DNA of 64,000 nucleotides from Flagellimonas sp. S3867 (GCF_014698935.1 NZ_JACVMN010000001.1:868001-932000); one strand, 5' to 3'; positions 38,402 to 47,038 are shown, numbered from the stretch's first letter. The notes: a model not told the origin generated them from the sequence alone. Program-made: numbers and translations.

Positions 38402-38409
38402 TACTTTTG
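38402..38409 (+). promoter_or_regulatory. -7 element adjacent to a start codon
   Basis: TACTTTTG, a perfect TAnnTTTG, ending 6 nt before the ATG at 38416. Transcription would start at or within 2-3 nt of the start codon, giving a leaderless mRNA. No TTG at standard -33 spacing. Confidence 0.4.
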
Positions 38410-38415
38410 AATCTA

Positions 38416-38649
38416 ATGGGAACAGACAAAGAGCTTTTGGTAAAAGGACTGAAATTTGTGGGGTACACCGTTGCCTTAATGTTTTTGGCACCCTTTGTAC
38501 TTTATCAGGCATTCAAGAATCAAGAGCATGCGGCTTATATTCCTGTATTGATTGTTGGGTTGATTCTGGCAATTGTTGCCATTGCGATGGGATTCTACAC
38601 CATCAAAATTTTTATGGATTCGCTTTTCGGAAAGAAAAACAAAAACTAG
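38416..38649 (+). CDS. Small membrane protein (DUF6095-like)
   Basis: 77 aa from MGTDKELLVKGLKFVGYT; an in-frame TTG 18 nt upstream lies before the promoter box and is rejected. Two transmembrane segments, about 13-32 (FVGYTVALMFLAPFVLYQAF) and 40-62, end in a basic tail GKKNKN. The layout fits DUF6095, a small flavobacterial family known to me only by number. Its stop overlaps the convergent DUF4294 gene by 4 nt within CTAG. Confidence 0.6.
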   Translation: MGTDKELLVKGLKFVGYTVALMFLAPFVLYQAFKNQEHAAYIPVLIVGLILAIVAIAMGFYTIKIFMDSLFGKKNKN

Positions 38650-39326
38650 TTCTTTTCCGTTGGAGGTTTTTTCCATTTGTTGCTCAATTGGGCATAATCA
38701 TAATCCAAAACAGATTTTTGCCGCTGTAATTTATTAGCTGCAAAAGCCCGTTGTAAAATATCCTCAATCAAATAATCTTCGTGGATTCTCTCTGGATGGA
38801 ATTCTTCTTTTATACTAATTTTAAACGCTTTGGCGGTAGTGTTGTACCAAAATGCACGCCATCCGTTCCTGAGTTCCTTAACTAAGTTAAATGCGGTTTT
38901 TCCTGTTTGTCGATAAATCAATTTAATCAGGATTTGCCCTTCGGTACGCGTTAGTTTTTTTAGTTCGTCAGCAAACTCACCCTCAACATATTTCTGAACA
39001 GTTTTGGTGTATTTTTTTCGCTGACGCCTCTTCTTGATTTTTACAAGACTATCGTTCATCTCTTCCAACCGCTCTGCAGCCAGTTTGGCATACGGGTATA
39101 CCTTTAAAGTTTTACGTCGTAATATGTAATATCGAAGTTTTTCCTTCCTATTGGCAAACTCCAATTGGCCAAATAGGTATACCTCATCCAAGGCTATGGA
39201 GCTGTATAATATAGAGTCCCCTTCAAATCGCACGTAGTAATCCTGAACAGAATCCTTTTCCGTTTCTTGAGAAAGTCCAAGGACTCCTATCAGCATAAAA
39301 AACAGTAAAATACCATATCTAAACAT
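38646..39326 (-). CDS. DUF4294 family exported protein
   Basis: 226 aa. Signal peptide FRYGILLFFMLIGVLGLSQ. The mature part has DSVQDYYVRFEGDSILYSSIALDEVYLF, the central RRKTLKVYPYAKLAAERLEEMND and a basic stretch KIKKRRQRKKYTK, all typical of DUF4294 as I remember it. Function unknown; the basic helical centre and export suggest a periplasmic, possibly nucleic-acid- or wall-associated role. It is divergent from the M42 aminopeptidase, its usual neighbour in this family. Confidence 0.75.
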   Translation of the reverse strand: MFRYGILLFFMLIGVLGLSQETEKDSVQDYYVRFEGDSILYSSIALDEVYLFGQLEFANRKEKLRYYILRRKTLKVYPYAKLAAERLEEMNDSLVKIKKRRQRKKYTKTVQKYVEGEFADELKKLTRTEGQILIKLIYRQTGKTAFNLVKELRNGWRAFWYNTTAKAFKISIKEEFHPERIHEDYLIEDILQRAFAANKLQRQKSVLDYDYAQLSNKWKKPPTEKN

Positions 39327-39400
39327 TCAGGGCAGTCTAAAATTTAACCAAAATTAAGGATAAACCCCTAATCCAGCTATTAAATAAAAGTGAATATTGT

Positions 39401-39408
39401 TATGTTTG
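39401..39408 (+). promoter_or_regulatory. -7 promoter element of the M42 aminopeptidase gene
   Basis: TATGTTTG, a perfect TAnnTTTG, 17 nt before the ATG at 39426. No TTG at -33. Confidence 0.5.
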
Positions 39409-39425
39409 TGGACTAAATAACATAC

Positions 39426-40514
39426 ATGGCAGCGTCAAAAATTATTACCGCAAAATCACTTAAATTTTTTGAGAAATATCTAAATAATGCCTCTCCAACG
39501 GGTTACGAATGGGAAGGGCAAAAAATTTGGATGGAGTACCTTAAACCTTACGCGGATGATTTCATAACAGATACCTATGGTACCGCTGTAGCCGTAATAA
39601 ACCCTGATGCCCCATATAAAGTTGTTATTGAAGGGCATTCTGATGAAATTTCTTGGTATGTTAACTATATCACCGACAATGGGTTGCTCTATGTTATCCG
39701 AAATGGAGGTAGTGATCACCAAATTGCTCCATCAAAATGGGTGAACATCCATACCAAAAATGGAGTGGTAAAAGGGGTTTTTGGCTGGCCAGCCATCCAT
39801 ACCCGAAATAAAGCTAAGGAAGAACCCCCAAAATTGGACAACATTTTTATTGATATTGGTGCCAAGGATAAGGAAGAAGTTGAAAAAATGGGAATTCATA
39901 TTGGATGTGTAATCACCTACCCTGATGAGTTTCAGGTGTTGAACAAAAACAAATTTGTGTGTCGTGCTCTGGATAATCGTGTTGGTGGATTTATGATTGC
40001 CGAAGTTGCCCGTTTATTGCATGAAAACAAAACGAAACTACCTTTTGGGCTATACATTACCAATTCCGTGCAGGAAGAAATTGGGTTAAGGGGTGCCGAA
40101 ATGATTACCCAGACCATAAAACCCAATGTGGCCATTGTGACGGATGTCTGCCATGACACTACCACTCCGATGATCGATAAAAAGAAAGAGGGAGAAACTT
40201 CGATTGGCTCAGGACCGGTAATTTCATATGCGCCGGCGGTACAAAATAAACTTCGGGAACGGATTATTGAAACTGCCCAAGCTAAGAAGATACCTTTCCA
40301 AAGGTTGGCCTCATCAAGATATACCGGTACGGATACCGATGCCTTTGCCTATAGCAATGGTGGTGTAGCCTCAGCTTTGATTTCTCTGCCACTCCGTTAT
40401 ATGCACACCACAGTGGAAACAGTACACAAGGATGATGTTGAGAACGTGATTCGGTTGATTTACGAAACGCTCCTTACTATTAAAGATGGGGAAACGTTTA
40501 GTTATTTTGATTAA
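39426..40514 (+). CDS. M42-family metallo-aminopeptidase
   Basis: 362 aa, cytoplasmic. The dinuclear metal site of M42 (FrvX/TET type) is complete: His71 in GHSDEI, Asp183 in ALDNRVGG, catalytic Glu217 and ligand Glu218 in VQEEIGLRG, Asp240 in VTDVCHD, and His327 in YMHTTVE. It removes N-terminal residues from peptides, probably as a dodecameric tetrahedral particle as in known relatives. SPTGYEWEGQ near the start is also typical. A palindromic repeat pair separates it from the NUDIX gene. Confidence 0.92.
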   Translation: MAASKIITAKSLKFFEKYLNNASPTGYEWEGQKIWMEYLKPYADDFITDTYGTAVAVINPDAPYKVVIEGHSDEISWYVNYITDNGLLYVIRNGGSDHQIAPSKWVNIHTKNGVVKGVFGWPAIHTRNKAKEEPPKLDNIFIDIGAKDKEEVEKMGIHIGCVITYPDEFQVLNKNKFVCRALDNRVGGFMIAEVARLLHENKTKLPFGLYITNSVQEEIGLRGAEMITQTIKPNVAIVTDVCHDTTTPMIDKKKEGETSIGSGPVISYAPAVQNKLRERIIETAQAKKIPFQRLASSRYTGTDTDAFAYSNGGVASALISLPLRYMHTTVETVHKDDVENVIRLIYETLLTIKDGETFSYFD

Positions 40515-40521
40515 AAACAAA

Positions 40522-40597
40522 TGTCGGTTCGAGCGCGGTCGAGAACTTTTCAATCCACAAAACTCCTTATGAACTCTCGACTGCTCTCGAGGTGACA
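40522..40597. repeat. Inverted pair of palindromic repeats upstream of the NUDIX gene
   Basis: Left copy 40522-40545 (TGTCGGTTCGAGCG... ending GTCGAGAA) and right copy 40574-40597 in opposite orientation (TGTCACCTCGAGAGC... on the minus strand). They match at 18 of 24 positions and can fold into one long imperfect hairpin with a 28-nt loop. The left copy matches the prmC copy at 21 of 24 positions. Confidence 0.75.
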
Positions 40598-40610
40598 GTA
40601 ACATATTTTT

Positions 40611-41162
40611 ATGGACGAGCTAATCGACATTTTGGATGAAAATGGTAACTCTACAGGTCGAACTTGTTTAAAGTCCAAAGCACATTTAAAGGGTCTCTTC
40701 CACCCTACCGTACATGTGTGGTTCTATACCTGTGATGGTTCTATTTTGTTTCAAAAACGAGCACATGATAAGGATACCTTTCCCTCTCTTTGGGATGTAT
40801 CCGTAGCTGGCCACATTGGGGCCGGTGAGGATTTTGTGTTAGCTGCCCTTCGAGAAACAGAAGAGGAGATTGGACTTTCCATTGAAAGTTCAGATTTAAA
40901 GGAAATTGGAATCTTCAGGTCCCAGCACAAACACTCCGATACTCTTATTGACAACGAATTTCATCATGTCTTTATTTGCGAACTAAAAGTACCATTGTCT
41001 AATCTCAAAAGACAAGAAAGTGAGGTTGACGACGTCCAATTGTTTTCTTTAACAGGTTTTAAAACTCGAGTTACAGAAAATCAATTGGAAGGGTTTGTTC
41101 CGCATGAGCGAAATTATTACCATTTGGTAATTGCTGAAATAGAAAAAGAATTTAATTCGTAA
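40611..41162 (+). CDS. NUDIX hydrolase, isopentenyl-diphosphate isomerase-like branch
   Basis: 183 aa. The Nudix box GHIGAGEDFVLAALRETEEEIGL spans about residues 67-89 and fits Gx5Ex7REUxEExGU. DELIDILDENGNSTGRTCLKSKAHLKGLFHPTVHVW is the opening seen in YfcD/IDI-like Nudix proteins. It hydrolyses a nucleoside or other diphosphate; substrate unknown. The gene is flanked on both sides by inverted repeat pairs (40522-40597 and 41178-41256), so it may have moved or duplicated as a repeat-bounded cassette. Confidence 0.88.
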   Translation: MDELIDILDENGNSTGRTCLKSKAHLKGLFHPTVHVWFYTCDGSILFQKRAHDKDTFPSLWDVSVAGHIGAGEDFVLAALRETEEEIGLSIESSDLKEIGIFRSQHKHSDTLIDNEFHHVFICELKVPLSNLKRQESEVDDVQLFSLTGFKTRVTENQLEGFVPHERNYYHLVIAEIEKEFNS

Positions 41163-41177
41163 TTTTTACCTTTCCAG

Positions 41178-41256
41178 TGTCACACTGAGCCGTCGAAGTG
41201 TGCAATATTTTCGCTATGCTATCCTTATGTTATCCCTCGACAAGCTCAGGATGACA
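41178..41256. repeat. Inverted repeat pair between NUDIX and hisS
   Basis: Left copy 41178-41200 (TGTCACACTGAGC, then GTCGAAGTG) and right copy 41234-41256, reverse complement TGTCATCCTGAGCTTGTCGA. Both share TGTCA..CTGAGC..GTCGA, a variant of the repeat at 40.5 kb. Lying between two converging genes, the pair could also act as a bidirectional terminator. Confidence 0.7.
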
Positions 41257-41261
41257 TTAAA

Positions 41262-42644
41262 TTATTGTTGAATCGACATTAGGAACCCTTCAGGTTTATC
41301 CAGGGAATACACTTGCTGTTCTCCTGAAGCCATATGCTTCACCACAAACTCCCCCTTTGACAATTCTTGGTCCCCGATCATGACCACAAAAGGTACATTA
41401 CGGTTATTGGCATATTTCATTTGCTTTTGCATCTTGGACGCCGATGGATATACTTCCGCCTTTATCCCATTTTCTCGCAATATCCCCACCAATTTGAGTG
41501 AAGCTAGGCTTTCTTCCTTCCCAAAATTGATGCAGAGCACATCTATGGATTTGTCCAAAGTCTGCGGAAACAAGCCTAATTCTTCCAAAACCAAATAAAT
41601 ACGGTCCAATCCAAAAGAAATTCCAACTCCACTGACTCCTTTCAATCCAAAAATGCCTGTAAGGTCATCGTAACGCCCACCACCGCCAATGGAGCCCATA
41701 CTTACACCCTCTGGAGCACTTACTTCAAATATGGCTCCGGTATAATAGTTGAGCCCTCGAGCCAAGGTCACATCCAATTTTAAAGAAGCGGATTTGAGTC
41801 CAACCGTGTTTACCGTTTGCACAATTTCTTGTAGCTCTGCAATACCTACCATACCAATTTCAGATTCCAATAAAAGGGATTTCAGTTGGTCCAACTGTTC
41901 TGAAGTTGAACCTGACATAGTAAACAAGGGTTCTGCTTTTTTAATGGCTTGTTCAGAAATACCCTTGGCCATCATTTCTTCCTTTACCTTCTCCGCTCCT
42001 ATCTTATCCAATTTATCCAGTGCCACGGTGAAATCTACCAGCAAATGTTTTGCCCCGATCACCTCAGCAATTCCGGATAATACTTTTCTGTTGTTGAGTT
42101 TAATGGTGGTGCCTTTTAATCCCAAATCGGTAAAAACAGCATCATACAATTGTACAAACTCCACTTCTTGCAACAAGGAATTGCCCCCCACCACATCGGC
42201 ATCACACTGATAAAACTCACGGAAACGCCCTTTTTGTGGCCTATCTGCCCGCCAAACCGGTTGAATTTGATAGCGTTTAAACGGAAAATCTAACTCATTT
42301 TGGTGCATAACCACATAACGAGCAAAGGGTACGGTTAAATCATAACGTAAGGCCTTGTCTGAAATTTTAGGGGTCAAAGATGAAGATTTCTTTGAGCTAT
42401 AGGTCACATCATCCACCTTGGAAATAAAGTCCCCGGAATTTAGAATTTTAAAAATCAGACGGTCACCTTCATCCCCATATTTACCCATTAAGGTCTCATA
42501 ATTTTCAAACGAAGGAGTCTCTATCGGTTGAAAACCATACACCTCAAAGTGTTTTTTTATGGTTTTGATGATATGGTTGCGTTTAGCAACCTCCGTTGGC
42601 ATAAAATCGCGCGTTCCTTTGGGAATAGATGGTTTTTGTGGCAT
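41262..42644 (-). CDS. hisS: Histidyl-tRNA synthetase
   Basis: 460 aa from MPQKPSIPKGTRDFMP. A TTG 21 nt upstream is in frame but falls inside the -7 box and is rejected. Class II motifs: motif 2 VWRADRPQKGRFREFYQCDAD, the histidine-specific LDVTLARGLNYYTGAIFEV, SIGGGGRYDDL and motif 3 GVGISFGLDR. The C-terminal anticodon domain covers the last 90 or so residues. It charges tRNA-His. It is downstream of DUF6495 but has its own promoter. Confidence 0.97.
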   Translation of the reverse strand: MPQKPSIPKGTRDFMPTEVAKRNHIIKTIKKHFEVYGFQPIETPSFENYETLMGKYGDEGDRLIFKILNSGDFISKVDDVTYSSKKSSSLTPKISDKALRYDLTVPFARYVVMHQNELDFPFKRYQIQPVWRADRPQKGRFREFYQCDADVVGGNSLLQEVEFVQLYDAVFTDLGLKGTTIKLNNRKVLSGIAEVIGAKHLLVDFTVALDKLDKIGAEKVKEEMMAKGISEQAIKKAEPLFTMSGSTSEQLDQLKSLLLESEIGMVGIAELQEIVQTVNTVGLKSASLKLDVTLARGLNYYTGAIFEVSAPEGVSMGSIGGGGRYDDLTGIFGLKGVSGVGISFGLDRIYLVLEELGLFPQTLDKSIDVLCINFGKEESLASLKLVGILRENGIKAEVYPSASKMQKQMKYANNRNVPFVVMIGDQELSKGEFVVKHMASGEQQVYSLDKPEGFLMSIQQ

Positions 42645-42662
42645 GTACTGGTAATTCTCGTG

Positions 42663-42670
42663 CAAATATA
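42663..42670 (-). promoter_or_regulatory. -7 promoter element of hisS
   Basis: TATATTTG on the minus strand, a perfect TAnnTTTG, 18 nt before the ATG at 42644. It contains the TTG that would otherwise be an upstream start. Confidence 0.5.
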
Positions 42671-42728
42671 AGGTGTTATCCTATTTTGATCTTATGGGTT
42701 GACATGAATTTCACGGATTTGCACTAAT

Positions 42729-42779
42729 CGGACATCGAACATCAGACATCAGACATCAGACATCCAAGCATCCAAATAT
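42729..42779. repeat. Short tandem repeat, 7-bp unit
   Basis: Five 7-bp units: CGGACAT, CGAACAT and three perfect CAGACAT (42743-42763), followed by two related 8-bp units CCAAGCAT and CCAAATAT. It lies in the gap between the DUF6495 stop and the hisS promoter. Confidence 0.85.
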
Positions 42780-42790
42780 CCAGGCTTGCT

Positions 42791-43261
42791 TTATTCTATG
42801 ATTTTATCAAACCACTGGTAGAGTTCACCTTTGGTGATAGCGGCTCCTTGTTGGATTAAATCGAATTTATCCTTGTTTTTATCTTCGGAATAGGCTTTGG
42901 AAGCAGTTAAATACTCCACAAAATCGGATTGAAAGTTTCGTTTGAACCATCCAAAACCTTCTTCTGTGCGTAAATCAATTTTCGGGTTCATCACTTTTAC
43001 CGAAAACAATTTCATTTCCTTTTCGGTCAAGTGAAACAGATGCATTTGCAGTTCTGAAATATTCTCCAAGTATTCCACCTTTGACAATACTCCTTCCCAA
43101 ACCAAATCGCTGAACACATCGATTTCTTCTTCGGCCACTTCGGGCTTTTCTTTCTTAATATTGGCCCATTCTTCTGCTGTAATGGATTGTGTTGCCAAAA
43201 AATTGATAAACTCCGGATGTAGTTCCTCCAACTGTTGCTGCGTCAACCTTGCGTACTTCAT
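42791..43261 (-). CDS. Conserved flavobacterial protein (DUF6495-like)
   Basis: 156 aa, acidic, no signal peptide or membrane segment. KYARLTQQQLEELHPEFINFLATQSITAEEW at the start and IQQGAAITKGELYQWFDKII at the end fit, from memory, the DUF6495 family. Predicted mostly helical. No function is known to me; hisS downstream is a common neighbour. A bidirectional hairpin separates it from the Oar-like receptor gene. Confidence 0.65.
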   Translation of the reverse strand: MKYARLTQQQLEELHPEFINFLATQSITAEEWANIKKEKPEVAEEEIDVFSDLVWEGVLSKVEYLENISELQMHLFHLTEKEMKLFSVKVMNPKIDLRTEEGFGWFKRNFQSDFVEYLTASKAYSEDKNKDKFDLIQQGAAITKGELYQWFDKIIE

Positions 43262-43291
43262 TGAATCTTATTCATTTAATCCGGCAAAAAT

Positions 43292-43322
43292 AAAAAAGGC
43301 CGCGCTTTTGCGCAGCCTTTTT
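43292..43322. terminator. Bidirectional terminator after the Oar-like receptor
   Basis: AAAAAGGC (43293-43300) and GCGC (43302-43305) pair with GCGC (43310-43313) and GCCTTTTT (43315-43322), with one C/A mismatch and a TTTT loop. T-runs lie on both strands; the gene it chiefly serves ends at 43341 on the minus strand. Confidence 0.85.
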
Positions 43323-43340
43323 AGTAAAAATTATAATCTT

Positions 43341-46300
43341 TTAGTTGAATATGTACCTGACACCGAATTGGGCTTGCCATCTAGACAACAAGCTGGTATC
43401 GAAACTAAAGGTTTCAGTTAAATTGGGATCAAAGGTATAGGTGGGTATGTTGCTGTCATCCACCGATACCCCTAAAACTTGTTGGTTTGTAGGTATTTCC
43501 ACCACTCCCCATTCTGAACTGATCAAGTTACCCACGTTCAACACATCCAAGCTCAATTGAATGGTGTTTTTGCTAGTAATTTTAATATCCTGAAGGATTT
43601 TTAAATCCCAACGGCCTCTCCATGGAGCCAAAGCGCCGTAGCGTTCGGCATAAGAACCACGGTTATCGCTTAAATAATCATCTTGCTGAATGAAAGCTTC
43701 AAAGGCTTGGGCCTGCCCTGCTCCACTAAAGTTCATTTGGTTAACTTCTGAGGCGGTTGGAATATATAATAGGTCATTGATACTTGATCCATCACCATTA
43801 ATATCCCCTCCATAAATATAATTGAAACGTCCACCTTGCGCATATTCGAAGAATGTAGAAATCGTGGTCCCAGTTTTAAATGCTTTAGAGATTACCCCAA
43901 TAAATCTATGGGTGTCTCCATATCTGGAATTCGATAATACGTCGTCATTGGCATTTCCTGAAACGGCATTGGCCGCAAAAGCGTCTCCCGTTATTTCAGC
44001 TTCAATGGAGTTTACATCTTTAGAATTCAAATAACTATAGGCCAAACTTGCGTACAATCCATCATCCCATGTTTTTTGCCCTTTCAATACAGCATTCCAA
44101 ATTCTTCCCTTGTCTGAATTTGAAAAGACAAAGGCATTGTTGATCAAATCGTTGTCTCCATAAACAGGTCTATTGTCCACACCCTGCAATGTTTCGGATG
44201 GAGGAACTAATCCCCAGTTTTGTACGTGCGGACCGTTTACGTCTTTAGAATAGGAAAGGTCTCCTGTCAAGATTACACCATTTTCCAATTGATAGTCAAC
44301 TCCTAAACTTGTACGCCATACTTGTGGCCAATTATAATCTGGATCAACTACTTGATAAAAGAAGACATTGGGGTTTGCAATTTGATTGCCCAACCATACA
44401 AATGGGAAACGTCCGGTGAAAATACCTGTTCCACCTCTCACTTGTACTGTATTGTCGTTGTGCACATCCCAATTGAATCCTACTCTTGGAGAAATCAACC
44501 AATCGTTTGTTGGTAATTGTGTAGAATCAAAGAAAACAGTTTCTCCATTATTTGGATTTTGATATGGAATTGTAGGAACATACGCTGGCGCCACATCAAT
44601 AACATCTTGGGCTTTAGCAGCCGAATCAAAATACAAGGGCTTATCAAAACGGATACCGTAGGTCAACTTAAAGTTTTCGGTTGCATTCCATTCATCTTGA
44701 AGATAAAATGCCATCTGCCCTACATTGGTCTCTGCCAAGGCCCAGCCTCCCGCATTTCCTTCTCCATTTGCGGTTAGGGAAGTATTAGCGGCAATAGCCG
44801 CATTGAACTGACCTTGGTAAACACCAACCAAAGCCGCTTCACCGGCAGCGTCTAAATTTCTAAAGTCAGCAATTGGTCCTGAAGGGAAGAATACTCCCTG
44901 TGCGCCATACACTCCTAAGTTGAACGAGTTGTCAAACTGGAATTTTTCAAAAGAGAATCCAACAGTAAATGTATGATCTCCCTTAAAGAAATTCAGATTG
45001 TTGGTCAATTGAAACACCTTTTGATCTAAACGGTTGTTTATTGAGAAAGGTTCGTGTCCTGCAATAATATAGTTTGAACTGCCATTTTCATCCAACAAAG
45101 TGATCGTTGGGGCTGGAGTAGACTTTGGATTCCTGAAGTCATCAAAATGGGTATAACCCACCTGTAATTTGTTAATGGCTTCATCGGAAAGTGTTGAGTT
45201 TAACTCAATCTGAACGGATCTAATCTTGTTATTGATTTCGTATCCTGCATTTTCAAACTGCAAAGTTGAAAGGTTTGGTCCTCTAAAACCTAAAGCCGTT
45301 GGGTGAGCTGGTAGCTCCTTGGAGGCGTCCAAGAAGTTATAAATAATGGCCAATCTGTTGTTGTCATTAATGTTCCAATCGAGCTTAAAGATTCCTTTAG
45401 TAGATTCTTGGTCAAAGTTGAATCCTTCAAATCTTCCCGGATTATAAAATTCGCCATTCCCAATAGAAACTTGGCTAAGAATGTTCGACACCAACTGAAA
45501 ATCCGAAGCCAAGACTCTGGCCTCATTGGCAGCACCCGTATTTCTGTTCGGTACAAAGCCAGAACCAAGGTCCGTACGGTCGTCTTTTTCAAAATTAGCA
45601 AAGAAAAAGAGCTTGTTCTTAATAATTGGCCCACCAATGCTGATTCCGTATTGGGTTTGACTTAAATCCGCTTTGAATACATCATCCCCTTTTATTTTAC
45701 CTCCGGTAAGGCTTTCATTTCTGAAAAACCCGTAAACTGACGCATACAATTCATTGGTACCACTTTTGGTCACCGCATTCACCGAAGCCCCTGTAAATCC
45801 AGATTGGGTAACATCATAAGGCGCTGTGGTTACTTGAATTTGATCAATGGCATCAATAGAGATAGGATTTGAATTAGTTTGCCCTCCTGGTTGGGCAGCA
45901 TCCAACCCAAAAGGGTTGTTAAAAATAGCTCCATCCAATGAAAAGTTATTGAACTGATCGTTTCTACCGCCAAAGGACCCAGCACTTGCTGTGGGTTCTA
46001 AACGGGTGAAATCGTTTGTAGACCTAGAAATTGTAGGCAATCTGTTCAATTCGCGACGCCCTACACTTGTTTCGGCTCCTGTTCTGTCGCTACCAAAGGT
46101 GCCGGTTTGGTCAGAAACAACAATGACTTCATCCAAAGCCTGGCTGTCTGAAAGCAAACCTGCATTATAATTAAAGGTCTTACCTAGCGACAGAAAAATG
46201 TCATTTTTGGTATTACTTTTAAAGCCAACATATGAAATAGTTACTTCGTAAGGTCCTCCAACACGTAGGTTTAGTAAGTTATATCTTCCTTCTTCGTTGG

Positions 46301-46475
46301 TAATAGCGCCGTAACGTGTACCCGTTGGTGTATGTACAGCTACTACGTTAGCTCCTAAAAGTGGAACTTGTTGGTCATCAACAACCGTTCCTCGGATGTT
46401 GGATGTGGTGACTTGAGCAAAAGTCGAGGTGAATACCATAAAGAAAAGTATTCCCAGTGGTAAAAATTTCTTCAT
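43341..46475 (-). CDS. Oar-like TonB-dependent receptor
   Basis: 1044 aa from MKKFLPLGILFFMVFTSTFAQ, a clean signal peptide; the frame extends upstream to 46559 but crosses a promoter and terminator. A carboxypeptidase-like domain (SNIRGTVVDDQQVPLLGANV) is followed by the plug: RRELNRLPTISRSTNDFTRL, then FNNFSLDGAIFNNPFGLDA and APYDVTQSGFTGASVNAVTK, which are hallmarks of Oar-type receptors (Myxococcus Oar). The barrel ends RWQAQFGVRYIFN. Oar proteins are linked to adhesion, signalling or export as well as uptake. Monocistronic. Confidence 0.9.
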   Translation of the reverse strand: MKKFLPLGILFFMVFTSTFAQVTTSNIRGTVVDDQQVPLLGANVVAVHTPTGTRYGAITNEEGRYNLLNLRVGGPYEVTISYVGFKSNTKNDIFLSLGKTFNYNAGLLSDSQALDEVIVVSDQTGTFGSDRTGAETSVGRRELNRLPTISRSTNDFTRLEPTASAGSFGGRNDQFNNFSLDGAIFNNPFGLDAAQPGGQTNSNPISIDAIDQIQVTTAPYDVTQSGFTGASVNAVTKSGTNELYASVYGFFRNESLTGGKIKGDDVFKADLSQTQYGISIGGPIIKNKLFFFANFEKDDRTDLGSGFVPNRNTGAANEARVLASDFQLVSNILSQVSIGNGEFYNPGRFEGFNFDQESTKGIFKLDWNINDNNRLAIIYNFLDASKELPAHPTALGFRGPNLSTLQFENAGYEINNKIRSVQIELNSTLSDEAINKLQVGYTHFDDFRNPKSTPAPTITLLDENGSSNYIIAGHEPFSINNRLDQKVFQLTNNLNFFKGDHTFTVGFSFEKFQFDNSFNLGVYGAQGVFFPSGPIADFRNLDAAGEAALVGVYQGQFNAAIAANTSLTANGEGNAGGWALAETNVGQMAFYLQDEWNATENFKLTYGIRFDKPLYFDSAAKAQDVIDVAPAYVPTIPYQNPNNGETVFFDSTQLPTNDWLISPRVGFNWDVHNDNTVQVRGGTGIFTGRFPFVWLGNQIANPNVFFYQVVDPDYNWPQVWRTSLGVDYQLENGVILTGDLSYSKDVNGPHVQNWGLVPPSETLQGVDNRPVYGDNDLINNAFVFSNSDKGRIWNAVLKGQKTWDDGLYASLAYSYLNSKDVNSIEAEITGDAFAANAVSGNANDDVLSNSRYGDTHRFIGVISKAFKTGTTISTFFEYAQGGRFNYIYGGDINGDGSSINDLLYIPTASEVNQMNFSGAGQAQAFEAFIQQDDYLSDNRGSYAERYGALAPWRGRWDLKILQDIKITSKNTIQLSLDVLNVGNLISSEWGVVEIPTNQQVLGVSVDDSNIPTYTFDPNLTETFSFDTSLLSRWQAQFGVRYIFN

Positions 46476-46504
46476 AATTATTGAGTTAGTTCTGTGAGTA
46501 TCTA

Positions 46505-46512
46505 CAAACATA
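46505..46512 (-). promoter_or_regulatory. -7 promoter element of the Oar-like receptor gene
   Basis: TATGTTTG on the minus strand, a perfect TAnnTTTG, 29 nt before the ATG at 46475. The place of the -33 box is taken by the rplI terminator hairpin, so it may need an activator. Confidence 0.5.
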
Positions 46513-46515
46513 GAC

Positions 46516-46547
46516 AAAAAAAAAGAGCTATGCGTGCATAGCTCTTT
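46516..46547 (-). terminator. rpsF-rpsR-rplI operon terminator
   Basis: AAAGAGCTATGC at 46522-46533 is perfectly complementary to GCATAGCTCTTT at 46536-46547; on the minus strand a nine-T run follows. It ends 23 nt beyond the rplI stop. Confidence 0.92.
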
Positions 46548-46569
46548 ATAAGTTATCAACCGAATTTTC

Positions 46570-47025
46570 TTACTTCTTGGCTTCGGCTATTACTTCAAAA
46601 GGAAAATCAACGATAACTTCTCTGTGAAGTCGAATCTGGGCATCGCATGGCCCAACCCTTTTGATTGTTCCTCCTTTAATATTGATAAATTTTCTTTCGA
46701 TTTGATGACCTGCTTTATCCAAAGCAGCGGCCAAATCGATATTGCTAACAGAACCGAACAATTTGTCACCGCTTCCAACTTTCGCTGGGATTCGGATTTC
46801 CAATTGCTTCAATACCTCGGCCATTTTGGTGGCCTCGTCAACAATTTTCTTTTCTTTATGTGCTCTTTGCTTTAGGTTTTCAGCCAATACCTTTTTTGCT
46901 GAAGGAGTTGCTAAAGCGGCCAAACCTTGAGGAATAAGGAAGTTTCTTCCATAACCGTTTTTCACCGTTACGATATCGTCCTTAAATCCCAAATCCTGTA
47001 TATCTTCTTTTAGAATAAGTTCCAT
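46570..47025 (-). CDS. rplI: 50S ribosomal protein L9
   Basis: 151 aa, full length. N-terminal domain MELILKEDIQDLGFKDDIVTVKNGYGRNFLIPQGLA, long connecting helix, and C-terminal SGDKLFGSVSNIDLAAAL. L9 links neighbouring ribosomes near the L1 stalk. Last gene of rpsF-rpsR-rplI, 13 nt after rpsR. Confidence 0.97.
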   Translation of the reverse strand: MELILKEDIQDLGFKDDIVTVKNGYGRNFLIPQGLAALATPSAKKVLAENLKQRAHKEKKIVDEATKMAEVLKQLEIRIPAKVGSGDKLFGSVSNIDLAAALDKAGHQIERKFINIKGGTIKRVGPCDAQIRLHREVIVDFPFEVIAEAKK

Positions 47026-47038
47026 TCTTCAGTATTTT

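Noticed and set aside
41749..42210. A 153-codon plus-strand open frame in the hisS region.
   Set aside because: Antisense to hisS, which has complete class II synthetase motifs.
42729..42779. CRISPR-like repeat array.
   Set aside because: Units are 7-8 bp with no spacers and no cas genes; it is a simple tandem repeat.
46476..46559. Upstream ATG for the Oar-like receptor.
   Set aside because: It would read through the rplI terminator and the receptor's own -7 box; the later ATG gives a clean signal peptide.
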